DNA of 64,000 nucleotides. Origin: Exobasidium rhododendri. Taxonomy: Eukaryota > Basidiomycota > Exobasidiomycetes > Exobasidiales > Exobasidiaceae. The notes below the pieces were generated by a model. That model was not told the DNA's origin, ran no database searches, and worked only from the letters and a program-made list of their open reading frames with translations. This document shows, in pieces, positions 1 to 12,706 of this stretch (position 1 is the stretch's first letter; each line of letters starts with the position of its first letter). The DNA lies in the NCBI GenBank assembly GCA_026210745.1, contig CP110632.1, positions 1,550,001 through 1,614,000 on the forward strand. Direction: 5' to 3'. The position numbers and the translations under genes are program-made.

Positions 1-875
1 TTCATCTCTACGTCTGTTCTGCTTTCCTCAATCGATGGGACGAAGAGCTCAAGAAAATGGACTTTCAAGGAATCATCATGTTTCTACAGAGCTTGCCTAC
101 ACAAAACTGGACAGCGAGAGAGACGGAGTTGCTCCTGGCCGACGCATTTGTGTGAGTCGATCAGCGGGGGAATGTGCACACCAAAGGTTTTACGAGCACC
201 AATCTCCCGTTCTCACACCCCTCTACCTGATCCCTCAGAAAAAAATCCCTCTTCGGAGGGACAGCACATCTCACGAATTGAAGCGCAAGCAATTCTACAT
301 AGCATTTGAAAACAGATTTCAATCCCCCTTTTAGCGCAGTCATAGTAATCGATGCGTTTCGAATTGCACGACGACGGGGTTGAGTTACAGCCAGCGAGAG
401 TATCGCCCCGAGTTCAGCTCTTGGCTTTGTCTTCATTAGGTTCTTTTGTTTGAACTGGCACATTCTGATTGGCGCCCACGAGACCGTCGCGCTGTTTGTC
501 CTGTCTGGTATGCAGGTATGCAGATCCCCTCGCAGGGGCAGCCTTATGTTAGGAGAAGGAGAGGTAGACGGAGGGAACACAGACAGGAAGAGGACCTACG
601 AGCATGCGGGTGAGTCGCCCACATATAAGAGAGGGTATGACTCTATTGCCAGCTTTGCGCTCTCCTTTCTCTCCTTCCTCACACCAACATATCCTTTCCA
701 CTGCTACTTCTCTTGCTTTTTTTTGATCGCCTCATCGACTCTGGTAGTCGATCTCTATCCCCTCCATTTATCCTAAACACTTCTCAACGTCCATACCTCC
801 TTCTGCATCCCTGTCCCACGTCACCTTCGTAGCTACCACCCGAAATCGCTCTCACTACTCTTACGCCTATCAAAA
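1..875. other. Intergenic / upstream region of first gene
   Basis: I see no supportable gene here. A 139-codon open frame on the minus strand (161-580) has no ATG at its start and no recognisable content. A TATA-like ATATAAG lies near 623-629, about 250 bases before the first start codon. From about 655 to 870 the plus strand is pyrimidine-rich (CTCTCCTTTCTCTCC and similar), as is typical of fungal promoters and 5' leaders. Confidence 0.4.
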
Positions 876-3384
876 ATGGCAAGCCCACGTATAACCGAAG
901 ATGCCGACCTTGCTCAAAATAATGAGGTTCGAATGCCGCATGATGTGGGAGGCTCTGGAAGCGGTAACGTTCTGCTACCTTCGCCGATCATTACCGAGAG
1001 CAGTCCACCAGATTTCGACAATTTATTCTTTCCCTACTCTACTCCCTCCCACTTTGGCCCCTCTAGGTTTATTCCTGATGAAGTTCCTCAAGACATCACC
1101 AGGGACGAGAGCCTTGACTTGGCTAATATGAACTTTCCAGAGACACCTCAGAGATATGCTGCAGTACTTGAAGAGCTTGCTCTTGCTGGCGGTTATCAAT
1201 TGAGCACGCCACCAGAAAACGATCAGGAGGCATCCTCCAATCAGGATCTCCCTCGCCCGTCCAACTTTGAGCGCAAAAACTTTCATTGGCTGGAGTGCGA
1301 GACAGCCTCACCGCCTGTCAGCAGATCTAGAAGGAAGATCAACAGCGGGCCATCCTGCGAGCAAGATATTCAGCCATCCTGCGACGTCGATCAGCCCCTT
1401 CCAACATCGCCGAGTGAAGCCACTACAGGCTATGGAGCGGACGTAGAAGAATCGCCTCGCGAAGGCAGCAGAAGACATGAAGCTTCCACCCTCCTCCGTG
1501 CTCAGCTCTCACTGGAAGCTGCTGTGGTGAGAGGCACGGTGAGTAGACTGGCGCAACTAACTGCAGATTTTGCTTGTCATTGACTGGCTTTTCTCACCGC
1601 AGTCTTCTATACTCTCTCCCACCAGGACGAATTACAGCCAGGACAAGAAGAAAGGTGACAATCCCGCCGAGAATGCTGCCGAAAATAAGCCGGGTGGACC
1701 ATCTCAACGTCAAAGGAGTGTCACTTTCGTCGATGCTGTGGAAGTGATCGATAAAGTGACCAGCCGGCATGGTAAGCGAGATCCCTTTGCCTTCCTCGAC
1801 CCTTTCTACAACACTAAATCACCTTCAGGGTCACCAAGCGGCAGTCGACCTCGTCCTCGAGCTCGAGCACTGACCTCACCGCCTTACTCTCCGCTCTCGG
1901 GAAGCATTGATGGAGAAGGAGATTCGTCGTGGCAAATGCAGATCGAAGATGGCTTTGACCATGACTCACCGCCACTGTCGAAGTGCGATGGCAAGCAAGC
2001 CAAGTATGACGACAACATCGCTGCTCTATTAGACGACATCGATAGAGACCAGCTCAACTACATCAATGTCCTTGGCAAGAAGCCTCGAATGCCGTCCAAG
2101 TCTCCTCATCTCCATTCTAGGACGCATACCAGTCGAGCAGGAGGACTGCTCTCTACCATACAGCTTGATGACAGTCCCACTCGCACGGAGGATCTCGAAT
2201 ATGTGCCTCTCGATGATGATGGACCAGTTGGACGAGATGCGGGAGCAAGTGCAATCCTAGAAAGACAATGGCACGAGAGCCAAGCTTTGAAGACTGTAAC
2301 GCAAAGGCAGGATGAGGGGCCTGCCAAACAAGCCATGGACTGGCTGGCAGAAGCAGACCTTGAAGAGGCATTGCAAGAACCACTGACTGCTTCGTTTATG
2401 TATAGCGAACAGTCCGAGTACCCCATGCCACCAGAAAAGCGGATGAAGATGTTTGATTGGGTCTCAAAGACGTACGATATAACGTTTGTGCGGGGCGATA
2501 ACAAGATCGACTGTCCGTCAAGTGCCTATACTTCGCCAACAAGAAGCCGAACAATTGGCATTGACTTGATTGATTTTCCGACGCTGGACGGGGAGACTGG
2601 TGAAAGTGGCATTCAGAGGAAGGCTACAGAGGAGTATGGTGCAGAGGAGAAAGTGGAAATTTGCACTGGGCTGATGCAAGGTTCTGCTCTCACCATTGGA
2701 TCAGGGAGTGCAGCAAACGAAAGTCCTACCTTTCTCGCATCTGTCTTTATGAAGCGAGCGAGAAGAAACGCCTTTGGAAGTTCGGCTGTGATCTCCCCGA
2801 TGCCATTCCGACCTGCAAGACTTCCCAGCGTTCAGCAGTCTGTCACCAAGTCACCAAAGCCATCGCCTATAATGCGGGCGTTGCATCTGCCTTGGAAGTT
2901 GTATCAAGAGAAGAGGATGGACGAAGAGGAGAAGGCTGCAACACCCTCACCAACACAGGAAGCATCGCAATCACCAACACCTGCCTCTTGGCTGGCTTCA
3001 CGGCTGCCAAGTTGGGGTGGTCATAGCCGTAGCTGCTCTGTGCCTGCTGCCATGCGATCAGCACACTCTCCTTCCTCTCCTCTCCAAACTGAAGTACTGC
3101 CTTCTCTCAGGCAACGAACCATGCGCGAACTGTTCTCACATCGTAGAGTGCATTCATCGGCGATGGAGCGACCACGTACCCCGTACACTCGATTTTCATT
3201 GAATGACGATGAGGAGGAGGAGATGGTGGACAACAGATATGCCACCGTCTTTCCAATGGGACTGGGAATCGACATGCCACCGCAAGCATCTATAGAGGCT
3301 ACGGGCGTGATTGCGAAAATGACATCTTCGTTAGTGATCGGCAGTCCTCCGCTCATTGATCTCTCGTCGCCGCAAGTGAAGTAA
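876..3384 (+). CDS. Unknown disordered protein, about 814 aa
   Basis: Two exons, 876-1538 and 1603-3384, joined in phase 0 over a 64-nt GTGAGT...CAG intron, give about 814 residues. I do not recognise the protein. It is rich in Ser, Pro and charged residues and has no membrane segment. A short, more ordered block near residue 250 reads RSVTFVDAVEVIDKV, and several SPSP/SPT-type sites look like proline-directed kinase targets. Most of the sequence looks disordered. A second possible 57-nt intron (1772-1828, GTAAGC...TTCAG) lies inside exon 2; it is a multiple of three without a stop, so the frame cannot tell whether it is removed. The gene is followed after 320 bases by the SLD3-like gene on the same strand. 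Function unknown. Confidence 0.7.
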
Positions 3385-3704
3385 AGAACAGTCTCCCTCT
3401 CTTGCACGCAGCCCAGAGCCGCGAATGTATTTCCATTTCTCCCTCTCTCCCTCCTCGGTCGCTGTGTCTTGTATATCTTTACTTCCACTATTATAAATCA
3501 TTTGTCACCTTTTTTGTGCCCTTATCTATACGCTTCTAAAGTTTAATTGGGCATTTCGAAACGCGAGCAAGAACGCGTCGTCCTTGCCTCGCTTTTTGGT
3601 GTTGCATTTTGGAGGCGCGGTTGTTTCGACAGGATCTTCTCTTCTTGTGATTAGGCTGCATCAATCCCGGAACACCTAGAGACTTCAAGCAATGCTCTGA
3701 AGTT
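3385..3704. other. Intergenic region before the SLD3-like gene
   Basis: These 320 bases hold the 3' end of the first gene and the promoter of the SLD3-like gene. The only notable element is the ACGCGT site described separately. No RNA gene seen. Confidence 0.5.
3573..3578. promoter_or_regulatory. Possible MluI cell-cycle box (MBF site)
   Basis: A perfect ACGCGT palindrome lies 127 bases upstream of the SLD3-like start codon, with a second near-match ACGCGA at 3561-3566. In ascomycete yeasts ACGCGT is the core site for MBF, which drives G1/S replication genes. Finding it before a replication-initiation gene fits, but a six-base match is weak evidence alone and MBF specificity in this organism is assumed. 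Confidence 0.35.
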
Positions 3705-5735
3705 ATGCTCACCCTCGATCTGGCCTGTCCGATACCATGGAAGAGCGTCAAAGCCAGCTCTTCGAATGACGAGACAGTCTACTTTGGCTCACCAACGCTG
3801 AAAGAGCAGTCTACATTCACCTTCTTCCCTTCAAGCAGCAATCGAGACGAGGCGGGATGTGTGCGCCAAATCAACAACGAATGGCTCTGTATGCGCTACA
3901 ATGAGACACTCTGGTTGGGGGAAGAGCATTCACCACTCACCGGCTATCTGCAACATCTGCGTCGATATGAAAGGAGAAAGAGAGAGGAAGGTGTCTCCTC
4001 TCAGCAAATGATCTCTTCTCTCGCACTGCTGCTTCAAAGTCGACATGATATTCGGAAACGGTACTCCGTTGCGTTGCAGTCTTGCAGAACCTCAGCTGTT
4101 GGTGTGACAGCAGGGAAAGAGGGAGAAGGAGGAGAAGATGATTGTTTAATAAGGGCTTTCATCGAGTCGGTGTCGGTAAGTGACAGTGATGACGAACTTG
4201 CTCAAGAAGTGAAGATTCAAAGGCAAGTGATTCGAATGGCATTAGAGAGCGGACCCGCCGCGCTTGTTCGATCGGAATTGCGCAGAGAAAGTAGAGGAGC
4301 ACGACTAGGAGGTCTGGCAAAGCTCTGGTTGCAAGCGATAGAGTGTAGAGAGTGAGTGCAGAGATGGGACAAATGGGAGGACGAGTTAAGGCTGACCGCC
4401 TCTTCACTTTGCAGGCTGCAGCTTCAGATTCTGCTGGTGCTGTACCTGCTGCGTCTCAGCACTCGCCTTCCAGCAGGATCCACTGCTGCCACGTCCTCAT
4501 CCTCGTTCTCGACATCGAAAGAAGGAGCAAAGCCTGAGGCAGTCGTGAAAGAGAAGCGGGAGGCGCTTCTCTCTGTACATGCTCTACAGCCGGTCCAAGC
4601 TCCTTATCCCGATGTGGATGGCGATGACTCTACTGAAGCTACTCCGAAAGTGAAGAGGAAGAGGAAAGCCGACCATGCACATCGATGGACCGGGGGCAAG
4701 AGTATGGCAGCCTTTCCGTGGACTCTTGGCCGACAGAATAGTCAAGGCAACAAGGAGAATGAAGAAACAGTCACTTCACTTGAAATGAGCACGAGTCCGG
4801 AAAGTCTGTCGAAGCGATTCGAGTCGCTGCTCGATTCGCTTTGCTTGCAGGTTCTCACCAATCAACTAGCCTCAGACATGGAGAATGACACACCTTTTCA
4901 GCGATCTCCAACGGCGACGCAATCCAGAGTACTAGATCAATTGACAAATCGAAGCAAGCCGTGGCAATTTTTTGGATCAGAAGGAAGGCAAAGACAGAAG
5001 AGCAAGGAAGACAAAGACGTACTTCAGTGGCTGTGCTGTCATATCGTGGAGCCGCACTTCTCAAAGAGCTTACCGAGACAGTGTGGTATCATACGCGGAA
5101 AGTGCTTTGTTCCGGGGAGCGGAAGTACCCCGGCGAAGACGATCAGCAAGAGAGGAAAGAGCCACGTCGATGTGGATGAAGAGGAATTGGAGATGGAGCA
5201 AGAAAAAGCGCGGAGGAGAAGAGCTCGATCGGTGTCTCGAACGAGCAGCCAACCTCCCCATCCTGAATCGTTGAACTTGATGCGAGAAGAGCAGCAACAA
5301 GGATCAAAGAGCCATGCATCCCAATCTGCTTCCTCTCTCATTGGCAAGTGGGACGCAAGAACTGTGAGTGTTCGCAAGAGTTGGGATCGAAGTCAAAGCT
5401 TTGGACAAACAACAACAGCGCCGCCAAGAAATCCAGTCTCGGCCAGACCATCTTCAAGAATGCCGTTCGAGAGGAGCCATAGTGTGCAACCGGGCTTCCA
5501 TTTCGACACAAACTCCGCCCCTGACTCCATCGTGTCACAACAAGAGAAGCGACAAAAGCTCGCTACAGCATCTCCTCCTCCTCGTGTTACATCTAAGACA
5601 TTCGTCATGGATACACCTAGCAAGCTGCGATCCTTTGTCACTACTACCACTTTCAGCCGAAGCCAAAGCTTCTCATCACAGTCTACCTCTGCTGCGTCGT
5701 TAGCAGCGTGGCGAAGAACGGAGTCCCAAATATAG
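3705..5735 (+). CDS. SLD3: SLD3-like DNA replication initiation factor
   Basis: Two exons, 3705-4351 and 4415-5735, are joined over a 63-nt GTGAGT...GCAG intron that splits a Glu codon, giving about 655 residues. The join restores the helix CRELQLQILLVLYLL, which resembles the conserved central helix of the Sld3/Treslin family. A second conserved-looking block follows at about residues 400-440: DVLQWLCCHIVEPHFSKSLP, then a Cys-rich stretch ending RGKCF. In yeast Sld3 binds Cdc45 and Dpb11 and loads Cdc45 on the MCM helicase at origins after CDK phosphorylation. The C-terminal 250 residues are Ser/Arg-rich and disordered, with SP sites, as expected for CDK regulation. The assignment rests on motif resemblance; divergence in this family is high. 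Confidence 0.65.
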
Positions 5736-6260
5736 GCCATCCCTCAAATCACCCCAGCACCCTCGCCTTTCACCCTTTCCTTCTCCCACTGAATCACTCA
5801 TGTACTATCTAAATTGCAACGCTAAGCTCCTTGTCTACCTTAATCTCATCTTGTATCAACGCATCGGAGGGAGTAGTGCTGCTTCATGACATGGACGCAG
5901 ACAGACACCTTCTCATTTATAAGACACGCGAATCATTGGACGTGCAAGTTCCTCTTTCTCTCGGGTAAGGTAGATAGATAACCAGTCAAGCAAGCGCGTT
6001 GGGTTCCTTTATCAGTCGTCGTTATCTCTTCTCGATGTGGGATAGGGAAGGGGATTAAAGAGACCCAGGCCCAATCAGGGCGCGAGCATTTATATTGGAC
6101 ATAATACGCAGGGTCTTATATCTCTATGCGTGACCGATAGATACTCATTGGAAGACACCCTCCCCCTTCCAATCACGATTCCTACTCGACGAGACTAAAG
6201 CTTGACGCCCCCTTTCCGATAACCAACCTTTATCTCCCATATAGACCTCAACTTCTCACA
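5736..6260. other. Intergenic region
   Basis: 525 bases between two genes read in the same direction. It holds the 3' region of SLD3 and the promoter of the next gene, with A/T-rich TTTATATTGG near 6091 and a pyrimidine-rich stretch just before the start codon. No gene or repeat recognised. Confidence 0.5.
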
Positions 6261-7246
6261 ATGACCATCTCTGCTCAATCGGAGTATGGACCACCGGAAG
6301 GCATGGCTGAACTACGCAGTGATCCCATCTTCCTTTCTCAATTCCTCACACTGACACTACCAGCTATTGATAGCATTCAGTCCGCTGAACAGACAAAGGA
6401 CAAGAAAGCTAGGGAGGCGTCTTACATGCCCCCTTCAGTAGGATCTCCAACTCCCTTGAAACATTTGCCAAAGTTGGAGGCATGGGTGGGCGAAAAGACG
6501 GGGAAGGGGTACGTGGAGGAAGTCAAGTCAATGGTCGATAACATGGATGAGGTAAGCTTCTCAACACAGCGCAGCATCGAACGAGAAAGGAAGGGGTCCT
6601 AGAGCTGACATGAATTATCTTCTCTATACCCTTCCAGACGGAAAACTTCCAGCACATTCTCCCGCCGCCAGCATTTCGAAAGGATGACCTACCACAAGCG
6701 ACAATGCTGCCTACTGTTCACTTGTGGTGCATCATACAAGCTTGGCAACCCTTCAATCGAGTTCTACACTTAGAAGAGGAAGTCTCTTTAGGCGGTCATA
6801 CAAAGGAAGGAAGGCTCAGAGGACCTCTTCAACTCTCAGATCATACCCCTGTTCACTCTGCTCTTCCCTTTGCCATCCCAAGACAGGTCATTTTCAGACC
6901 AAGTGAAGGTCAAAAGATTCGAGGTTGCATCATCGTCAAGGAGCCTTGGGTCGTATCGTTGCCTAACCTATACGACTCAAAGGGTGAATTGAAATCGTTG
7001 GATGCCGATTCAAAGGACGCTACAAGTGAAGCACTCTTGGAAACATTGGCATACCTTCAAAGTGCCAAGACGACACACGCAATCCTCACCACCTACTCAC
7101 ACTTTGTCTTCATTCGGGCTGAATTCAACGAGGGAGGAGAGCTGACTACTGTTCAAGTCAGTCCAGCAGTCGCATCAAACGATCGAAAGGCGACCATCTA
7201 CGCAGCTCTGTTCTACTTCTGTAGGGATATCGCCGTGAAGGAGTAA
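6261..7246 (+). CDS. Unknown protein, 299 aa
   Basis: Exons 6261-6551 and 6638-7246 join in phase 0 across an 86-nt GTAAGC...CCAG intron, giving 299 residues. I do not recognise the family. The protein is soluble-looking, without a signal peptide or membrane helix, and has mixed composition with ordered stretches (for example ATIYAALFYFCRDIAVKE at the C-terminus), so it is probably a folded, expressed protein. It lies between the SLD3-like gene and, in convergent orientation, the lipoate ligase gene whose 3' end is 117 bases away. The neighbours do not suggest a role. Confidence 0.7.
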
Positions 7247-7363
7247 TGCACATCATCCTTCTTTGGTGTCATCAGTACCTTCCCTGGAAATGTGTGATTC
7301 TGCATGATAGTGATAGTACATTGATTCTACTTTCCTCTTTAAGCAGCCGCTTCACTTGCCAGT

Positions 7364-8717
7364 CTACAGGACTGACTTGAGCCACCGCAGAAGCGATTCG
7401 GCTATTCGGACTTGCCGATCTTGTCTTTCAGAATTGTACTCGAGCTCGTTGAGTCCCTCCACCTTTTCTTCGCCTCCGAAGGTGCCAGGTGCATCAGCGA
7501 AGACGTGGTATCGCTTTCCCTGAAGTCTTTGTACGACTTTCGAAAGATCCTCATCCTCTGCAGCAGAGTCACAACGCACCTCTGCCGATCGAATGATGCC
7601 AGACTTGACTTGCAGATCAATCTCAAACGACGAATCTATCTCACTCGTACTTTCCGAACGTATTCGATGTGTAAATTCAGGCGTCTGACCCCAGATCCAA
7701 TCCTGACTATTCATTTCGTCCCAACCGGCTTTCAGATCGTTCTTGCTATCTTCTAGCACTTCAGCGTAGTTGTCTTCATCTACTTTGCAAACGTCGGCCT
7801 CTCCATACGTCCTTTGAAATTCGGCGAGAACAGCCTGACAGAATGAATCATGAGTCAGATATTGCTTGCGAGAAGCGAATGCATCGACAAGATTGCTGAC
7901 TGGCGATGGCACACTCTCTACGCCCTTGCTATGCATGGTTGTCCTAGAAGGCTTGAGGGCCGAGCCAAGATTAGACAGATTGCTGGACAAGAGCATTGTA
8001 CCGTGATGATAGGCTCGGGAGGATATGATCTTATAGGCGCTACCCGAGATCTTCCTCTCCGGTCCTTTGCGATCTTTAAGCGAGATGCAGATGTCATTAC
8101 GCTTGTTCGCATATGCACCCATCGCACCATCGCCAAGGTCGGAGGGGAGGCTTTCTTTCAGTGCTATGGGAGATGCATTCAGAGCTCGAGAGACCAACTC
8201 GGCGTGTTGTTGACGTGTGAACGACTCTCTTGCGATATGGAAAGAGTAATTTGTGTTTCCCAGGTCCTGTGACGATTTATATCAGTTTCCAAGTAAAAGT
8301 CAGTGTGCGGCCTAACATTCACTCACATGATACACTGCCCCTCCTCCGCTTCGTCTGCGAACCAACTTGATGCCCAGCTCGTTCATCTTCGTCACGTCTA
8401 GCTCATGCCATGGATTCTGATTGCGTCCAATCACAATGCATGGTTCGTTTCGGTAAAGCAGACACAATGGAGCATTGGCCGGCCTGGACCGCAGGAGAAA
8501 GTGCTCGAGAGAGAGGTTGAAATGAGGATGCGAAGAGAGCGAGACGTAGGCCTAGTAAAGTATAATGTGTGTGTCAAGTTCTGCTGCTAATCCAGATCTT
8601 CTGTAAAAGTCTCACCAACGGCTTTGCTGGTGCTGACGAAGAAGAAGATAGTCCTCTGCACCACGCATTGGCAACGACCCGTGACCAGCTCGGTCTCGAA
8701 GCCCTCACGCCTGCCAT
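7364..8717 (-). CDS. AIM22: Lipoate-protein ligase, mitochondrial
   Basis: Three exons on the minus strand, 8717-8616, 8551-8327 and 8266-7364, all joined in phase 0, give 409 residues. The enzyme transfers lipoate to the E2 and H proteins of mitochondrial 2-oxoacid dehydrogenases and the glycine cleavage system. The family signature is clear across the second join: RRRSGGGAVYH followed by DLGNTNYSF. The downstream ligase block contains KISGSAYKI and HHGTMLLSSNLSNL. The N-terminal 34 residues, MAGVRASRPSWSRVVAN and on, are rich in Arg, Ser and Ala and lack acidic residues, which fits a mitochondrial targeting peptide. The C-terminal part would be the accessory domain. The gene is divergent from the HMT1-type transporter, 544 bases away. 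Confidence 0.9.
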
Positions 8718-9261
8718 AAAGCTTAGCGACAAATCAGACGTGGTGCAAGTGAGAAGATTGAGCGAGTCAGACCTTCCTGTTCCTGGTCCATGCGCAGATA
8801 TTCAATTGGATGACGCCTTTTCCAGTCACTCGTCACAGCCAAATCCGACCGGAGTGTGTCCTTCGACTCTGTTGATCTGCACTGCACAGTCCGTCTATTG
8901 TGACCGGTCAATCATTACTTCGTGACATCGCCTGCCAGCCAAGTGTGCCCTAGTCTGTGCTCGCAATGAGGACGCTCAGTGCAAAGGTCAAGCTCACAGG
9001 GGTACTTCGGAGGAATTTGATAGGGCTGTACAAGACCCACGTCCGTGCTGATTACACTATTTAGCGTCTCCTCCCCCTCCCTCTCTTCGTCTGCTTACTG
9101 TTACTTTTAAATCTTCTTGGTATAGTTGCGACGCGAAGTCTCTGTACCGTATAACCCGACCCTTTTGCTACGACAGCAACGACGACGACGACGACGACGA
9201 CGATATCACATCAAGCCTGTAGACCTGCTGGGGATGTACCAGAAAGTCTGAAGCTTTCATC
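8718..9261. other. Divergent promoter region (lipoate ligase / ABC transporter)
   Basis: This 544-base space separates two divergently read genes and must carry both promoters. It holds a trinucleotide repeat close to the transporter start (listed separately). Nothing else recognised. Confidence 0.5.
9179..9202 (+). repeat. (ACG)8 microsatellite in 5' leader
   Basis: Eight perfect ACG units lie 60 bases before the ABC transporter start codon, so they are probably in its 5' leader. Such a repeat can vary in length between strains. Confidence 0.85.
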
Positions 9262-12199
9262 ATGTCATCGTCACATCACACTTTGTTCTGGACAAGCGCT
9301 GCTCCAAAGGGCTACGAATATGCGCTATTCCTCCTGCGACTGATTCAACCCTCACTGATCTTAGCAATCGTGCTGGGCTCCGTCTTCCTCAAGCCATTGG
9401 TCGCTTTCCTTGTCTTTGCTTTTGCGCCTAATCCAAGCACGATCAATGCTGCTACTACTCGATACGGCTCCTCGATCCGCGGTCAAACGACGGCCCGGTA
9501 CACCCCTCTTCCTACTGAAGCGTCTTCTTCTTCCTCCTCGAATGGCGTTCCGGAGCCCACGCCGGTCGTAGTTCCGGTTCTGTCGAGAAGACGGCTCTTG
9601 ACCTTCGTTTGCCTTGGTGCATTGGCTGGTTCCTACTTCGTGTCGGGTGCCTTCATTATTCTACGTGCCGTGATTCCCACTCGAGAATGGACTCCGGCCA
9701 GCCCTCGTTGGCAATCCATCGACTTACAGGCGTTGCTAGGACTTCTTGCGTGGAGTAGCGTCGCCATTGCTTGTGCTTACGAAGAAACGGTCCGCAGCAG
9801 AGGCGACTATGGACGAGGAAAGGCGGCTTGGTCGGCCTTGATCGGCTTCGTCAGCGATATCGCTATCATCGTCATCTACGCACTCACTAAACGACACCCC
9901 ATTGAAGGTCTTCCAAAGAGCAAGCTGTGGGTTATCGGACAGTTGGCCATCATCGCGGTCCGAGTATTGCTACTGTACCCATTGCTTGCAATTGCACTTC
10001 GATGGGACAAGACTCGATTCGTTTCCGCATCTATACTGAGAGCGCAACAAGAAGCGAGGCAGTCTGCCACCGGCGAAGCTGCATCCTCCAGCGCCGCCCA
10101 TGGCGAGACTAGCACCCTGCTACATCCTAACAGAGCTAATGCACCCGGATATGGTTCTATTCCAGGAAACGGTGTCGCAGGATCCAAAGCCAAATCCAAC
10201 GGAGCTGCAACATCCACGCCCTCCGGTTCTCAAACTCCTAATAACAACGCAAGTGTCGCCAATGCTTCCATGGGCCTCACAATCACTGCCACTCCACCGC
10301 CACCGTCCTTTGCAGTCTTCTTTCAACGAGTCAAGATTCTCTTTCCCTTCCTTTGGCCTTCGCAGTCGGTGCACCTCCAACTTTTGGCTGTCTTTTGCGT
10401 CGGTCTGTTGATCGTCGGACGATTTGTCAATCTGTTTGTACCATTATCACTCGGTAGGATCGTGGAAGACCTCACTAATGGGAAGGCGCCCTGGTGGCAC
10501 ATCGCTGCTTATGCCGGATTCAAGACTCTTCAAGGCGGTGGCGGTATGCTCTCTGTCCTTCAAGCATTGGCGTGGCTTCCTATTGAGCAGTTCAGTGACC
10601 GAAGCTTGTCACTCATGGCATTCGATCACCTCTTGCATCTAAGTATGGCGTTCCACACTCGCAGAAAGACGGGAGAGATCTTGCGTATCTTGGATCGGGG
10701 AGCGGTCATCTCCTCCTTCTTCCAGTACCTGATCTTCAACGTGGTGCCGATCTTTGTCGACATTACTGTTGCCATGATATACCTGGGTATCACATTTGGA
10801 TGGGTCGTCGGTCTCGCCATCTTCGCCGTAATGTACTTCTACACCTATGTCTCTGTCTCCTTAACGACTTGGAGGACAGACTTGCGTAGACAAGCGAACA
10901 ACAAGGACAGCATCTCTCGCGCTATACATGCCGATGTCCTCATCAACTACGACCTGGTCAAAGTACACTCTAACGAGCCTTACGAATTAGATCGCTATCG
11001 CACTGCCCTGCTGGACTACCAAGAGGCCGATTACCGCGTGACGGCTTCCTTGAACCTGCTCAACTTTGTTCAGAACTCCATCATCACTGTCGGTACCCTG
11101 GTCACTTGTCTCTTTGTTGCCCGTGATGTCGTATCTGGCCATAGCACTGCAAGTCAATTTGTCGTCTTCATCACCTATCTCCAGCAAGTGTACATCCCCC
11201 TGGCTTTCCTTGGAACATTGCATCGGGTCTTGATGCAGAACCTGGTCGACACGGACAAATTGATGGGCTTGCTCGAGGAAGAATCCGATGTCCGGGATAT
11301 TCCTGGTGCGAAGGACCTAGTCATTACGGAGGGTGTGATTGAATTCCGAGATGTCGTCTTCAGCTACGACGGCAAGGTAGACGCACTCAAGGGTCTAAGC
11401 TTCAAGGTCAACACAAAGGAGAACGCTGCCTTGGTAGGAGAAAGTGGAGCAGGAAAGAGCAGCATCATGCGGCTTCTCTACCGCTTCTATGATATCCAGC
11501 AGGGCCAGATCCTCATCGACGGACAAGACATCAGCAAGGTAAAGCAGGCAAGCTTGCGCAAGGCTATTGGAATCGTGCCCCAAGAACCCAGTCTCTTCAA
11601 CACGAGTATCTACCAGAACATCCTGTATGGAGACACCAATGCCACCGAAGAGATGGTGGAGGCAGCAGCAAGGGCAGCCCAGATCTACGATAGAATCATG
11701 TCATTCCCCGATCAGTGGAAGACCGTCGTAGGGGAGCGAGGAGTGAAGCTGTCCGGTGGGGAGAAGCAGCGAGTGGCCCTAGCCAGAACCTTCCTGAAGA
11801 ATCCGATCATCTTACTACTGGACGAAGCAACGAGTGCGTTGGACAGTCATACCGAGAAGGCATTGCAGGTAGCTCTCAAGACTATCATGGAAGGTCGTAC
11901 AAGTCTTACGATTGCTCATCGACTGAGTACGATTATCAACTGTGACCGAATCGTCGTTTTGGACAATGGAAAAGTCATCGAGAATGGAGGGCATGGAGAG
12001 TTGGTCGAGCAAGGTGGGATGTACAAGAGCATGTGGATGCAGCAAATCAAGACGGAGGAAGAGGCAAAGTCGGCTGCAAAGGTGGAAGAGCAGAATCACC
12101 TTGAGAGTCAAGTGCAAGGAGAGGTCGAAGGTAAGAAGGACGGCGATGCTGCAGTGGCTGGAGAGGAAGGAAAGGGATTCTTGGGAATTATCCCACCTT

Positions 12200-12244
<45 letters not shown>

Positions 12245-12675
12245 CAGAAAGTCTAGGCGCTCTGCCTGAGGATGTGGCAACATCGCCCAGTCAGCTTCTC
12301 AGCGAAAGTGGTCACGAGAGTTTGGTGCGGGAGCTTTCTTCAAAGAACCTGCTGGAGACAAAGGCAGCACCCGAGGCAGACGTCACTACAAGCAAGCCAG
12401 CCGAATTACTCGAATCGAATGAAGTACCAGCAGCGGAAGAGACACCGACAGCGACGACGACGACGATGACAGCGCCAGACAAAGGTAAATCTGCCTCGTC
12501 TGCCACCAAGAATCCTGCAGAAGACAAGGAGACCTCGGCGTTGAAGTTCCCTTCGGAAGACACTGCTCTCAAAGGCACAAAGAAGACAGGAGGGGATCTG
12601 CATTCTCGAGTGCCTAGTAAAGACAGTAGCAATATTGGCCTTGGTCGAGCTCCTTCTGCCACTCAACAACAACAA

Positions 12676-12706
<31 letters not shown>

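Noticed and set aside
161-580. 139-codon minus-strand open frame near the window start
   Set aside because: No ATG at the start, no recognisable domain and biased composition; probably chance.
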